Assembly (NCBI GenBank): GCA_035556735.1
Contig: DATMFF010000010.1
Location: forward strand, 62,001-126,000
Reading direction: 5' to 3'
Source of the DNA: CANJBX01 sp035556735
GTDB taxonomy: Bacteria > Pseudomonadota > Alphaproteobacteria > Rhizobiales > Xanthobacteraceae
Length of the DNA: 64,000 nucleotides
Under the pieces are notes generated by a model that was given only the letters and a program-made list of their open reading frames with translations, was not told the origin of the DNA and made no database searches. A program made the position numbers and the translations under genes. Each line of letters opens with the position of its first letter. Within the stretch, counting starts at the first letter, position 1. Positions 44,431 to 54,384 of the stretch are shown here, in pieces.

Positions 44431-45687
44431 TTAAGCGATCGCCCCGCCGCTCGCGACGCCTCGTGCGGCGATCACTTTCTCCGCCGCCGCCACTCCCGTC
44501 AGATACGCGCCGTGCGCGGTCGAGAAATCCGCGAGCGAGCAGGCCTCTCCCGCAAAGAACAGGCGATCATCGACAGGCGCGGCCAGCCTCGCGCGGGCGT
44601 CCGCATGGCCGGGGCGGGCATAGGAATAGGACCCGCGGGCGAAGGGATCGCGCCGCCACGCGTGGACGCGCAGGGGCCGGACCCGGCGCGCGAAGGCGTT
44701 GCCGAGCAGGTCCTTCAACTGCCCCACGGCGAAGTCGGTGAAAGCGGCGTCGCCGGCCTGCTCCAGCTCGGCGGCGAGCGATCCGCCGAAATACGCTTCG
44801 ATCTGCGGCCGCCCGAACGGGCGCAGATGATAGGTCGCGGTGGCGACGCTGTCGGTGCGCCCGACCAGGCGGCTGTCGGTCTCGAACTCGTCCGGCCGGT
44901 CGAGCGCGAGGAACAGCTTGTCGGCAAGGCCGAGCGGCAGGCCGGCGGCGTCGTCGGTCTTGTCGGGCAGGCGAGGGACGAACAGCTCCGGCTGCTGCGC
45001 GATGATCGCGCTCGGCAGCGCGACGATCGCCTGGTCTGCGGTGAAGGTGCCTCTCTGCGTTTCGATGCGCAGGCGCTGGCCGCCGTGATCGATCCGCTGC
45101 ACCGGGCAGTCGCGCGCCGCCGCAAGACCCGCGCCGTGCCCGGCGATGGCCGTCCCCAGTCCCTCCTCCACGCGCCAGTTGATGCCGCTGTCGTCGTAGC
45201 GCGCGAGATCGACGGCCGACACCTGTTCGAGCTCCGCGCCGCTGACGTAGGTGTTCACCGCGTCGAGCAGCGCGTTCCAGCGCCCGCCCGGCTCCAGCAG
45301 CGCCGACGCCGGTTGGTCGGGCGCGTGCTCGGCCGCGGCGAGCCGCTCATAGAAACGGTGCTGCGCCTGCAGGAAGGCGTGCTGGTCGGTCAGCGAGAAC
45401 CCGACCGGCAGCGAGGGCCGCGCCCAGGGCGGCGGCGTGTCGTCGAGGGTCAATCCCTGCGCCTGCGCGATCGCGCGCCAGGGATTGCGGTCGGCGGAGT
45501 GCAGCCAGCCGCAGCCGAGATCGATGCCGTGCCCATCCGGATCGGTGACGGTCCACGCCCGCCCGCCGAGCCGGTCTCGCGCCTCGATGATCACGCATGC
45601 AACGCCGGCCTCGTGCAGGCGGCGCGCTGCGGCAATGCCGGCCGCCCCGCCGCCGATCACCGCGACTTCGGTATCGCTGCTGCTCAT
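44431..45687 (-). CDS. FAD-dependent amine oxidase-type protein
   Basis: A 418-residue flavoprotein with an N-terminal FAD-binding motif VAVIGGGAAGIAAARRLHEAGVACVIIEARDRLGGRAWTV and a C-terminal DRLFFAGEACSLADFSTAHGAYLTGVAAAEKV, the standard ends of flavin amine oxidases. The dyad ARDRLGGR is intact. Substrates in this family include polyamines and monoamines. Start ATG at 45687. No partner gene is adjacent. The upstream 147-base gap holds a hairpin terminator belonging to the next gene. Confidence 0.88.
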   Translation of the reverse strand: MSSSDTEVAVIGGGAAGIAAARRLHEAGVACVIIEARDRLGGRAWTVTDPDGHGIDLGCGWLHSADRNPWRAIAQAQGLTLDDTPPPWARPSLPVGFSLTDQHAFLQAQHRFYERLAAAEHAPDQPASALLEPGGRWNALLDAVNTYVSGAELEQVSAVDLARYDDSGINWRVEEGLGTAIAGHGAGLAAARDCPVQRIDHGGQRLRIETQRGTFTADQAIVALPSAIIAQQPELFVPRLPDKTDDAAGLPLGLADKLFLALDRPDEFETDSRLVGRTDSVATATYHLRPFGRPQIEAYFGGSLAAELEQAGDAAFTDFAVGQLKDLLGNAFARRVRPLRVHAWRRDPFARGSYSYARPGHADARARLAAPVDDRLFFAGEACSLADFSTAHGAYLTGVAAAEKVIAARGVASGGAIA

Positions 45688-45775
45688 GGACTGATCTGAT
45701 AACGCAAACGCCGAGGACCCGGTACCGATTCATGGCACGCGATTCCAACATGACAGCGAACGCCGAAACGCGGAC

Positions 45776-45797
45776 GGCCCCGGATCGCTCCGGGGCC
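45776..45797 (-). terminator. 9-bp GC hairpin downstream of the MetE-like gene
   Basis: GGCCCCGGA and TCCGGGGCC around loop TCGC, 38 bases past the stop at 45835. In the minus direction the tail is GTCCGCGTTT, a weak T-run. It could end the leftward MetE-like transcript. Confidence 0.55.
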
Positions 45798-45834
45798 GGC
45801 CTTTGAGTACCCTGCGCCGCGCGTGGCGGATTGG

Positions 45835-47082
45835 TCAGGCCGCCGCCCGGTGCGAGGTGAGCCGCTTGCTGGCAAGCTCCGCACCCTGCGCCAGCGCTTC
45901 CAGCTTGGCCCAGGCGAGTTGCGGATGCACGCGCCCGCCCAGCCCGCAGTCGGTCGAGGCGACGACCTTCTCGGGCCCGACCGCATCGACGAAGCGCAGG
46001 ACGCGGTCGGCCACCACTTCGGGATGCTCGATCACGTTGGTGGAGTGGGTGACGACGCCGGGCATGATCACCTTGCCGTCCGGCAGCTTGACGTCCTTCC
46101 ACAGCTTCCACTCGTGCTCGTGGCGCACGTTCGCCGCCTCGAACGAATAGGCATAGGCGTTGACCTTGAGCATCGAGTCGATGAGGTGCTGCATCGGGAT
46201 GTCGGTCGTGTGCGGGCCGTGCCAGCTTCCCCAGCACAGGTGGAAGCGGATCTTGTCCTGCGGCAGGCCGCGGATCGAGTAGTTGAGGATATCGATGCAC
46301 TTGTCGTTGTACTTCTTGTAGCCCTCGATGCTCGGCTCGTTCTTCTGCTGGTCCCAGTTCTCGCCGATCGCCGGATCGTCGAGCTGCAGCGTCAGCCCGG
46401 CGTCGATGATCGCCTTGTACTCCTCGCGCATGGCGTCGGCGCAGGCCATCATCAGGTCTTCTTCGCTCTTGTAGTGCGTGTTGGCCATGCGCGAGCAGCT
46501 CGCCGGCGCCACCGAGTTCATCCAGCCGTCCTTCTCGGGGATGCCGGCGGCCTTGAGGGCGGCCTTGAGGTTGGCGATGTCGCGCTGGATCGCGTCCTGG
46601 CCCTTGTACTTGATCGGACCGGTCACCACCGGGCTGTAGTGCGTCATGTATTGCTCGGGCAGGGCGCAGCCCGAGGCCGGGTCCATGTAGGCTTCCTCGA
46701 ACTTCTTCCAGTCGCGCCGGTCGAGCCAGTCGCCGACGGTGAACGCGCCCGGCGTCATCGGCGTGTCGATCTGGGCCGAGAGCTTCTGCATCCACAGCGG
46801 CTTGTCTTCCGCCGTGACCCCTTCGAGGCGCCGCACGACGTAGGACCACCACGCGCCGTAGTCGTAACCCCAGCCCATGGTGTGGCCGAACTCGCCGTCG
46901 TTCACGAGGTCGATGCCGACCTCCTTCTGGCGGCGGACGAGTTCCGCCACCGCGTTCTTGAGCTCGGCGTCGTAGGTCGCGTCGTCGATCTTCTCGCCGT
47001 CGATGCGTTTGCGGTTGAGCTCGATCAGCCTGGCCGGTCGCGGCAGACTGCCCACGTGCGTCGTCAGGATGCGGTGCGACAT
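45835..47082 (-). CDS. Cobalamin-independent methionine synthase II-like (MetE C-terminal/epoxyalkane:CoM transferase family)
   Basis: A 415-residue protein of the UROD/MetE-like superfamily. It opens ILTTHVGSLPRPARLIELNR, keeps GIDLVNDGEFGH, has FHLCWGSWHGPHTTDIP with zinc-ligand type His/Cys and the final zinc Cys in STDCGLGGRVHPQLAWAKLEALAQGA. It lacks the MetE N-terminal half. Members transfer alkyl groups between thiols; whether this one makes methionine, or acts in CoM- or homocysteine-dependent degradation, is open. ATG at 47082 follows GGGAGG. Confidence 0.88.
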   Translation of the reverse strand: MSHRILTTHVGSLPRPARLIELNRKRIDGEKIDDATYDAELKNAVAELVRRQKEVGIDLVNDGEFGHTMGWGYDYGAWWSYVVRRLEGVTAEDKPLWMQKLSAQIDTPMTPGAFTVGDWLDRRDWKKFEEAYMDPASGCALPEQYMTHYSPVVTGPIKYKGQDAIQRDIANLKAALKAAGIPEKDGWMNSVAPASCSRMANTHYKSEEDLMMACADAMREEYKAIIDAGLTLQLDDPAIGENWDQQKNEPSIEGYKKYNDKCIDILNYSIRGLPQDKIRFHLCWGSWHGPHTTDIPMQHLIDSMLKVNAYAYSFEAANVRHEHEWKLWKDVKLPDGKVIMPGVVTHSTNVIEHPEVVADRVLRFVDAVGPEKVVASTDCGLGGRVHPQLAWAKLEALAQGAELASKRLTSHRAAA

Positions 47083-47258
47083 CAATAGCCCTCCCTGGGA
47101 TATGCAACGGGCATTGCACGGTGGGCGCTTGATCGCGACCGCCGCCGCTCATTGCGCTTATGCTCGAAGGCTAACAAGAACGGCGCGCCGGCGGCAAGCG
47201 CCCGCGCCGCGCTGCGGCGAGGAGGCGCAGCCATCGCCACGGTGGAACTTCGCGGAAC

Positions 47259-48743
47259 CTATTGGAATGCGACCTCGGCGAAGCTGCGCAGCTTGCGCGA
47301 ATGCAGCCGCTCGCGCTCCTGCGCCTTGAGCTTCTCGAGCGCGCTCAGGCCGATGTCGAGATGCTGGCTCACGCGCTGGCGGTAGAACTGGTCGGCCATG
47401 CCGGCGAGCTTGATCTCGCCGTGCAGCGGCTTGTCGGAGACGCAGAGCAGGGTGCCGTAGGGTACGCGGCAGCGGAAACCGTTGGCCGCGATCACCGCCG
47501 ACTCCATGTCGAGCGCGACCGCGCGCGAGTGCGACAGGCGGCCGACCACGGCGTGGCCGCCGAGCTCCCAGTTGCGGTTGTCGACGCTGGCGACCGTGCC
47601 GGTGCGCATCACCGCCTTGAGCGCGTAGCCGGTGAGCCCCGTCACCTCGCTGACCGCCTGCTCGAGCGCGACCTGCACCTCGGCCAGCGCCGGCACCGGC
47701 ACCCACGGCGGCAGTTCCTCGTCGAGCGCGTGGTCCTCGCGCACGTAGCCGTGGGCGAGCACGTAGTCGCCGAGCCGCTGCGTGTTGCGCAGCCCGGCGC
47801 AGTGCCCGAGCATCAGCCAGGCATGCGGGCGCAGCACCGCGACGTGGTCGGTGATGTTGCGCGCGTTGGATGGGCCGGTGCCGATGTTGATCAGCGTGAT
47901 GCCGGCATCGTCCGGTCGCACGAGATGGAACGCGGGCATCTGCGGCACGCGGTCGGGCGGCGTGCCGGAGGGCGCGCCCGCGGCCGGTGTGATCACGTTG
48001 CCGGGCGCGACGAAGCGCTCGTAGCCGGAGCCCGGCGTCGCCACCCGCGCGCGGCCGATCTGCGCGAAGGCGTCGGTATAGAACTGGTAGTTCGTGAAGA
48101 TCACGAAGTTCTGGAAATGCTCGGGATCGGTGCCGGTGTAGTGGTAGAGCCGGTGCAGCGAATAGTCGACGCGCGCGGCGCGGAACAGCGCAAGCGGCGC
48201 CGGCGCGCCCGGTTGAGGCGCAAGCGTGCCGTTGACAATCGCATCGTCCATGGTGGCGAGGTCGGGCACATCGAAGAGATCGCGCAGCGGACGCTCGACC
48301 GGCTCGCCACCGCGGGCGGCGAGCCCCGCGGCGACGCCGATGTCGCGCCGGTAGGCGAAGTGGATCGGGATCGGCTCGTCCGACTCGCCGATCTCCACCG
48401 GCACGCCGTGGTTGGCGATCAGCAGCGCGATCTGCTCGGTGAAGTAGCGGCGGAACAGGTCGGGCCGCGTCACGCTCGTCTCGTGCACGCCGGGGCCCGA
48501 GACGAAGCCGTAGGCGAGGCGGGAGTCGAGCCGCGCGTGGGTCGTCGTGGTGATGCGCACGAACGGGTAGGTGGCGCGCACGCGCGCGGGCGGCTCCTTG
48601 CCGGAGGCGTAGGCCTCGAACGCGTCGCGCAAGAAGGCGGTGTTGCGCTCGTAGATCTCGACGAGCCGCGCGACCGCGGCGTCGGCATCCGTGAAGGGCC
48701 GGGTGGCGATGCGCGGGGGCGACAGCGTGCTCGAATCCGGCAT
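47259..48743 (-). CDS. amn: AMP nucleosidase
   Basis: A 494-residue enzyme that hydrolyses AMP to adenine and ribose 5-phosphate and regulates the adenylate pool. The N-terminal AMN domain (about 10-190) includes VRATYPFVRITTTTHARLDSRLAYGFVSGPGVHETSVTRPDLFRRYFTEQI; the C-terminal phosphorylase-like domain has TLINIGTGPSNARNITDHVAVLRPHAWLMLGHCAGLR, ALDMESAVIAANGFRCRVPYGTLLCVSDKPLHGEIK. The MESA and SDKP blocks are the catalytic region. Length is normal. Confidence 0.95.
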   Translation of the reverse strand: MPDSSTLSPPRIATRPFTDADAAVARLVEIYERNTAFLRDAFEAYASGKEPPARVRATYPFVRITTTTHARLDSRLAYGFVSGPGVHETSVTRPDLFRRYFTEQIALLIANHGVPVEIGESDEPIPIHFAYRRDIGVAAGLAARGGEPVERPLRDLFDVPDLATMDDAIVNGTLAPQPGAPAPLALFRAARVDYSLHRLYHYTGTDPEHFQNFVIFTNYQFYTDAFAQIGRARVATPGSGYERFVAPGNVITPAAGAPSGTPPDRVPQMPAFHLVRPDDAGITLINIGTGPSNARNITDHVAVLRPHAWLMLGHCAGLRNTQRLGDYVLAHGYVREDHALDEELPPWVPVPALAEVQVALEQAVSEVTGLTGYALKAVMRTGTVASVDNRNWELGGHAVVGRLSHSRAVALDMESAVIAANGFRCRVPYGTLLCVSDKPLHGEIKLAGMADQFYRQRVSQHLDIGLSALEKLKAQERERLHSRKLRSFAEVAFQ

Positions 48744-48775
48744 GGCGCAATTCTACCGGGCCGCGCGGCAAGCAA

Positions 48776-48801
48776 AAGGCCCGGGATTGCTCCCGGGCCT
48801 T
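48776..48801 (-). terminator. Strong 11-bp hairpin beyond groEL
   Basis: AAGGCCCGGGA (48776-48786), loop TTGC, TCCCGGGCCTT (48791-48801). In the minus direction it is followed by TTGCTTG. It is the last of a series of hairpins downstream of groEL (147 bases after its stop) and the best terminator candidate for the groESL message. Confidence 0.7.
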
Positions 48802-48817
48802 CGCAGTTTCCGTTGAT

Positions 48818-48914
48818 CTCTCAAGCCGGACTTGGAAGTCCGTCTGAGAGGCGGCTCCTTGGACTTCTTAGAAGTCCATTCCGCCGCATCGAAGTCGGCT
48901 ATTGCCGACTTCGA
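48818..48914 (-). repeat. Partial duplicate of the groEL 3' end plus additional hairpins
   Basis: The 38 bases at the groEL stop (48930-48967) recur at 48851-48887 with one base missing, giving a vestigial second copy of the gene end. Between and around the copies lie further dyads: CTCTCA...TGAGAG at 48818-48850 containing CGGACTT/AAGTCCG, and TCGAAGTCGGC/GCCGACTTCGA at 48889-48914 with loop TATT. The groEL stop codon itself is in the loop of GGACTTC-TAAG-GAAGTCC. The 204-base gap thus holds repeats and hairpins, not a gene. Confidence 0.75.
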
Positions 48915-48947
48915 CACTTTTTCAAGAGGGCGGCTCCTTGGACTTCC

Positions 48948-50579
<1,632 letters not shown>

Positions 50580-50606
50580 GTTGAGTAACTCCGTATCCGT
50601 TGCGGC

Positions 50607-50921
50607 TTACGCGGCTTTCTTCTTGGCGACGCCGTCTTCCAGCACGCCCATGATGTCGCTTTCCTTCATGATCAGGTACTCGACGCCGTCGAGCTTGACC
50701 TCGGTGCCCGACCACTTGCCGAACAGCACGCGGTCGCCGACCTTCACGTCGATCGGGATCAGCTTGCCGGTCTCGTCGCGGCCGCCCGGACCCACTGCAA
50801 TGATTTCGCCCGTCTGCGGCTTTTCCTTCGCCGTGTCGGGAATGATGATCCCGCCGGCGGTTTTTTCTTCGGCTTCGATGCGCTTGACGACAACGCGGTC
50901 GTGAAGCGGGCGGAACTTCAT
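50607..50921 (-). CDS. groES: Co-chaperonin GroES (10 kDa)
   Basis: A 104-residue co-chaperonin: MKFRPLHDRVVVKRIEAEEKTAGGIIIPDTAKEKPQTGEIIAVGPG, with the mobile loop EEKTAGGIIIPDTAKEKP and C-terminal ILEDG-type DIMGVLEDG. First gene of the groESL operon. An AGGAGG-like site (cctcct on the plus strand) precedes the ATG at 50921. Confidence 0.98.
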   Translation of the reverse strand: MKFRPLHDRVVVKRIEAEEKTAGGIIIPDTAKEKPQTGEIIAVGPGGRDETGKLIPIDVKVGDRVLFGKWSGTEVKLDGVEYLIMKESDIMGVLEDGVAKKKAA

Positions 50922-51056
50922 GGTGTCCTCCTAGAGAAAATGTCACAGATCTGGAACGGATGAAGCGGGGCGGCCCCCCAGCTAACATTTCCGTGAGCCG
51001 CCCGACCGCCGACATAGGCCGGGATTAGGGTCCCGCAAGAGGTCGGCCGAAAATTT

Positions 51057-51083
51057 TTAGCACTCGCTTTTCAAGAGTGCCAG
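51057..51083 (-). promoter_or_regulatory. CIRCE element (HrcA operator) of groESL
   Basis: TTAGCACTC (51057-51065), 9-base spacer, GAGTGCCAG (51075-51083), against the consensus TTAGCACTC-N9-GAGTGCTAA, two mismatches in the right arm. It lies 136 bases upstream of the groES start. In the minus direction a TTGAAA box falls in the spacer, consistent with a promoter overlapped by the operator. HrcA repressor would bind here; the rest of the 365-base gap (50922-51286) shows nothing else clear. Confidence 0.92.
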
Positions 51084-51286
51084 CGTATCCTTTAACCGCT
51101 TGATCGGACATGGTTAATGCGCCTTAACGCGGCGCGCGGGGCGCGCCGCGGGGGTCGGCGCCGGGCTGGCAGCAGTCTCCTCATGATGCTGCTAACGCAT
51201 TGAAAATACACAAACAATTCACTTTTTAGCCTTGCAATGAACCGGCGGCGAATTCGAGACTTGTACCTCCCACCACGGAGGATTCG

Positions 51287-51556
51287 ATGGTTTCGGAAGA
51301 CTTCAAGAAGCAGCTCGACGGGTACGGCCTGACCACGGCGCAGATCCTCTACCGCCGGCCGGATCACCGCTGGCTGCTGCAGAGCTACGTCTGGCAGCAC
51401 TACGACCTGTTCCCGGACTTCCCCGAGCTCCACCGCTTCCTGGATTTCTGGCAGTCGAACCTCGAGGGGCCGCTGCATTCCGTGACCGTCGCTCACTGCA
51501 AGCTGATCGCCCCGACCGAGATGCGCGCCGTCGACGGCGTCTTCGGGCTCCACTGA
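51287..51556 (+). CDS. Usg-family protein
   Basis: An 89-residue protein with DFKKQLDGYGLTTAQILYRRPDHRWLLQSYVWQHYDLFPDFPELHRFLDFWQSNLEGPLHSVTVAH, the conserved aromatic-rich core of the Usg family found in alphaproteobacteria. Function is unknown. The ATG at 51287 follows GGAGG. It is monocistronic, divergent from groESL. Confidence 0.93.
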   Translation: MVSEDFKKQLDGYGLTTAQILYRRPDHRWLLQSYVWQHYDLFPDFPELHRFLDFWQSNLEGPLHSVTVAHCKLIAPTEMRAVDGVFGLH

Positions 51557-51683
51557 TCCGCGTCCGCCGCTCGGTGCGCCGGGGGCGCGAAGGACTTGTC
51601 GCCTGTCTGCGGCACGGACTTGATTTCCTCCCGTGCGCCCATGGGCTACCCTCCCGCCACAACAAGATCACGGGAGGGTGGAA

Positions 51684-52655
51684 ATGCTGAAATTCATCGC
51701 GGCCGGCGCGGCCGCGCTTGCAACAATCGTGGCGTTTGGTGCGCGGGCGTCGGCGCAGGATGCCTATCCCTCGCGGCCGATTACGCTGATGCATGGCTTC
51801 GGGGCCGGCGGCAACTCCGACACGATCTCGCGCATCATGGCGGAGCCGCTCTCGCCGCGCCTGGGCCAGCCGGTGGTGGTGGAGGCGCGCGCGGGCGCCG
51901 GCGGCAATCTCGCCTCGGGCGCGCTCGCCAAGGCCGCGCCCGACGGCTACACGCTGATCACGCTCACCGGCGGTCACGCCGTCTCCGGCGCGATCTACAA
52001 GTCGCTGCCGTTCGACACGGTGAACAGCTTCCAGATGGTGTCGACGCTGATCTTCTTCCCCTTCGTCGTCGCGGTGAACAAGAACTCGCCGCACAAGACG
52101 CTGGCGGACCTGATCGCGGCGGCCAAGGCCAAGCCCAACTCGATCACCTACAGCTCGGCGGGCGTCGGCTCGACCCAGCATCTCGCCGGCGCGCTGTTCG
52201 CCTCGATGGCGGGCATCGAGATGATCCACGTGCCGTATCGCGGCGGCACCGGGCCGATCACCGACCTGCTCGGCGGCCAGGTCGACGTGCTGTTCGACAC
52301 GCAGACGGTGACCCTGCCGCATATCCGCTCGGGCGCCATCCGCGGGCTCGGCGTGACGAGCCCCAACGCGTGGCCCTCGGTGCCCGGCGTTCCGCCGGTG
52401 GCGCAGACCGTGCCCGGCTATGACGTGCGCTCGTGGATGGGCATCGCGGGGCCGAAGGGCATGCCGCAGGCGGTGGTCGATCGCCTCAACAGCGAAATCC
52501 GCTACGTGCTCGCGCGCGATCCGGCCAAGAGCAAGCTCGAACAGCTCGGCAACGAGGTGCGCGCCAGCTCGCCGCAGGAGATGCACGATTGGGTCGCGGG
52601 CGAAGTCGCCAAATGGCGCAAGGTCGTGGCGGAAGCCAAGATCCCGCAGCAATGA
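51684..52655 (+). CDS. Bug-family (TctC) tripartite tricarboxylate-type binding protein
   Basis: A 323-residue periplasmic binding protein of the Bug family. A signal peptide (residues 1-24, ARASA-Q) precedes YPSRPITLMHGFGAGGNSDTISRIMAEPLSPRLGQPVVVEARAGAGGNLASGALAKAAPDGYT, the family hallmark, and later VPYRGGTGPITDLLGGQVDVLFDT. Ligands are usually carboxylates or amides. No TctA/TctB membrane genes are adjacent, as is common for orphan Bug proteins. ATG at 51684 follows GGGAGGG. Confidence 0.93.
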   Translation: MLKFIAAGAAALATIVAFGARASAQDAYPSRPITLMHGFGAGGNSDTISRIMAEPLSPRLGQPVVVEARAGAGGNLASGALAKAAPDGYTLITLTGGHAVSGAIYKSLPFDTVNSFQMVSTLIFFPFVVAVNKNSPHKTLADLIAAAKAKPNSITYSSAGVGSTQHLAGALFASMAGIEMIHVPYRGGTGPITDLLGGQVDVLFDTQTVTLPHIRSGAIRGLGVTSPNAWPSVPGVPPVAQTVPGYDVRSWMGIAGPKGMPQAVVDRLNSEIRYVLARDPAKSKLEQLGNEVRASSPQEMHDWVAGEVAKWRKVVAEAKIPQQ

Positions 52656-52685
52656 CGTTCGGCGAGGTCCGGCGGAAAGGACGAG

Positions 52686-53342
52686 ATGCAGCTCTACAGC
52701 TACTGGCGATCGCAGGCCACGTATCGCGTGCGCATCGCCCTGCGCCTCAAGGGACTGACCGCCGGCCTCGTCACGCTCGATCTTCTCAAGGGCGACCAGT
52801 TCGCGCCCGCCTATCGCGCGGTCAATCCCGAGATGGTGGTGCCGGCGCTGATCGACGGCGAGGGGCCGCCGCTGGTGCAGTCGCTCGCCATCCTCGAGTA
52901 TCTCGACGAGAAGCATCCCGCACCGCCCTTGCTCCCGCGTGACTTGCGCGCGCGGGCGCACGTGCGCGCGCTGGCGCAGATGGTCGCGATGGACGCGCAT
53001 CCGCTCGTGGTGCCGCGCGTGCGAAAATATTTCGAGGAGGACCTGCGCCTCGACGAGGCCAGCCGTGCCGCCTGGCAGCGCCACTGGATGGAGCTGGCCT
53101 GCCGGTCGGTCGAGGAGGTGCTCGCGCGCGATCCGCGCACCGGGCGCTTCTGCTGCGGCGAGGAGGTGACGATCGCCGACGTCTGTCTCGTGCCGCATCT
53201 CGTCGCAACCAAGATGCTCGGCAGCGATCTTGCCGCCTGGCCGACCGCCGCGCGCATCTTCGAGGCGTGCATGCAGCTCGACGCCTTCGCCATGGAGCAT
53301 CCGCTGCGCCAGCCGGATGCGCCCGCGCAGCCGCCGCGCTGA
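52686..53342 (+). CDS. maiA: Maleylacetoacetate isomerase (glutathione S-transferase family)
   Basis: A 218-residue zeta-class GST. It opens MQLYSYWRSQATYRVRIALRLKGL, where the SYWRS-x-A-x-RVRIAL block is the MaiA glutathione-binding signature, followed by NPEMVVPALIDGEGPPLVQSLAILEYLDEKHP. The C-terminal domain has CCGEEVTIADVCLVPHLVATK. It isomerises maleylacetoacetate (or maleylpyruvate) to the fumaryl form in tyrosine/gentisate breakdown. Start is 30 bases after the Bug gene. Confidence 0.9.
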   Translation: MQLYSYWRSQATYRVRIALRLKGLTAGLVTLDLLKGDQFAPAYRAVNPEMVVPALIDGEGPPLVQSLAILEYLDEKHPAPPLLPRDLRARAHVRALAQMVAMDAHPLVVPRVRKYFEEDLRLDEASRAAWQRHWMELACRSVEEVLARDPRTGRFCCGEEVTIADVCLVPHLVATKMLGSDLAAWPTAARIFEACMQLDAFAMEHPLRQPDAPAQPPR

Positions 53343-53390
53343 AGGCGCGGTCTACTTGGCTTGGGCACCGACTCCCGGGTGTCATCGCCC

Positions 53391-53480
53391 GCGGAAGCGG
53401 GCGATCCAGTACTCCGAAGCGCTCGTATTCAAGCTTGAAGGCCGGAGATTGCTGGATGCTCCGCTTTCGCGGAGCATGAC
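53391..53480. repeat. 90-bp composite palindromic element, family C
   Basis: Outer ends GTCAT and ATGAC; a left hairpin CGCCCGC-GGAA-GCGGGCG, a right hairpin GCTCCGC-TTTC-GCGGAGC, and inner arms ATCCAGTA / TGCTGGAT, all arranged symmetrically. Elements with the words GTCATCGCCCGC and GCGGGCGATCCAGTA are frequent intergenic repeats in Bradyrhizobium-like genomes to my knowledge. It fills the gap between maiA and the cyclophilin-like gene. Confidence 0.8.
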
Positions 53481-53516
53481 GAACCGAGAGTCCTTGCATT
53501 CCTCCAGGAGCCGCGC

Positions 53517-53891
53517 ATGCGCATCCGCTTCGATTTCGGCACGCTCACCCTCGACGCCGATCTGCTCGACACCGCCACCGCCAAGGCGATCGTCGCGGCG
53601 CTGCCGCTGACCTCGTCCGCGCTCACCTGGGGCGAGGAGGTCTATTTCGACGTGCCGGTGCGCGCGCGGCGTGAGCCCGATGCGCGCGCGGTGATTACGC
53701 CCGGTGAGATCGCCTACTGGCCCGAAGGCCCCGCGATCGCCATCGGGTTCGGGCGCACGCCGATCTCGCAGACCGGCGAGACGCGGCTCGCCAGCCCGTG
53801 CAACATCTTCGCCAAGGCGCGCGGCGACGTGAAGGCGCTGGCGGCCATCCGCTCCGGCGCCAAGGTGACGGTGCGGGCCGCCGCCGACTGA
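53517..53891 (+). CDS. Cyclophilin-like fold protein
   Basis: A 124-residue protein: MRIRFDFGTLTLDADLLDTATAKAIVAALPLTSSALTWGEEVYFDVPV, then PGEIAYWPEGPAIAIGFGRTPISQ and ASPCNIFAKARGDVKAL. The strand pattern, GEIAYWPEG and IGFGRTP place it in the cyclophilin-like family (TM1367 / DUF3830 type), not a proven isomerase. Start ATG at 53517 follows AGGAG. Function unknown. Confidence 0.8.
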   Translation: MRIRFDFGTLTLDADLLDTATAKAIVAALPLTSSALTWGEEVYFDVPVRARREPDARAVITPGEIAYWPEGPAIAIGFGRTPISQTGETRLASPCNIFAKARGDVKALAAIRSGAKVTVRAAAD

Positions 53892-54026
53892 GCGCCCGGC
53901 GCGGCCGGCCGCCGGTGTTCAGACCACGGCGGATGGTGCGGGAAGGCCGCGCGCGTTTCGTTTACCCTTTGTAAGCATACTGGCGGAGAATCAGCTCGGA
54001 CCGGCCGGGGCCGGGGAGGGGATCTC

Positions 54027-54347
54027 ATGATCAGGACCGTCGCCACGCTTCTCGCTGCCGGGCTCGTGTCGCTCGCCACCGTCCTGCCGGGCACTCCGGC
54101 CCGCGCCCGAGACGGCGGTGCCGTCGCCGCCGGCGTGATCGGCGGGCTTGCGGCGGGTGCGCTCATCGGCAGCGCGGTTGCCAATTCGCGGCGGCCACCT
54201 CCGCCGCCCGCCTATGTCGCGCCGAGCTACTACGCGCCGCCGCCGCCGGTGGTCGTGGAAGAGGACTGCTGGTACGAGCGCCCGCGCGTGTGGGATCCTT
54301 ACGCGGGCGTGTGGCGGCGCGGCCCGCGCCGGCTCGTCTGCGATTGA
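54027..54347 (+). CDS. Exported glycine/proline-rich hypothetical protein
   Basis: A 106-residue protein with a signal peptide (residues 1-27, TPARA), a glycine-zipper-like stretch GGAVAAGVIGGLAAGALIGSAVAN (residues 30-53), a Pro/Tyr-rich linker RRPPPPPAYVAPSYYAPPPPVVVEE and a C-terminal CWYERPRVWDPYAGVWRRGPRRLVCD with two cysteines likely in a disulfide. Small proteins of this layout are common envelope components in Hyphomicrobiales. Function unknown. Confidence 0.8.
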   Translation: MIRTVATLLAAGLVSLATVLPGTPARARDGGAVAAGVIGGLAAGALIGSAVANSRRPPPPPAYVAPSYYAPPPPVVVEEDCWYERPRVWDPYAGVWRRGPRRLVCD

Positions 54348-54384
54348 TCGCGGGACGAACTGACGACACGCAAGGCCCGGACGG

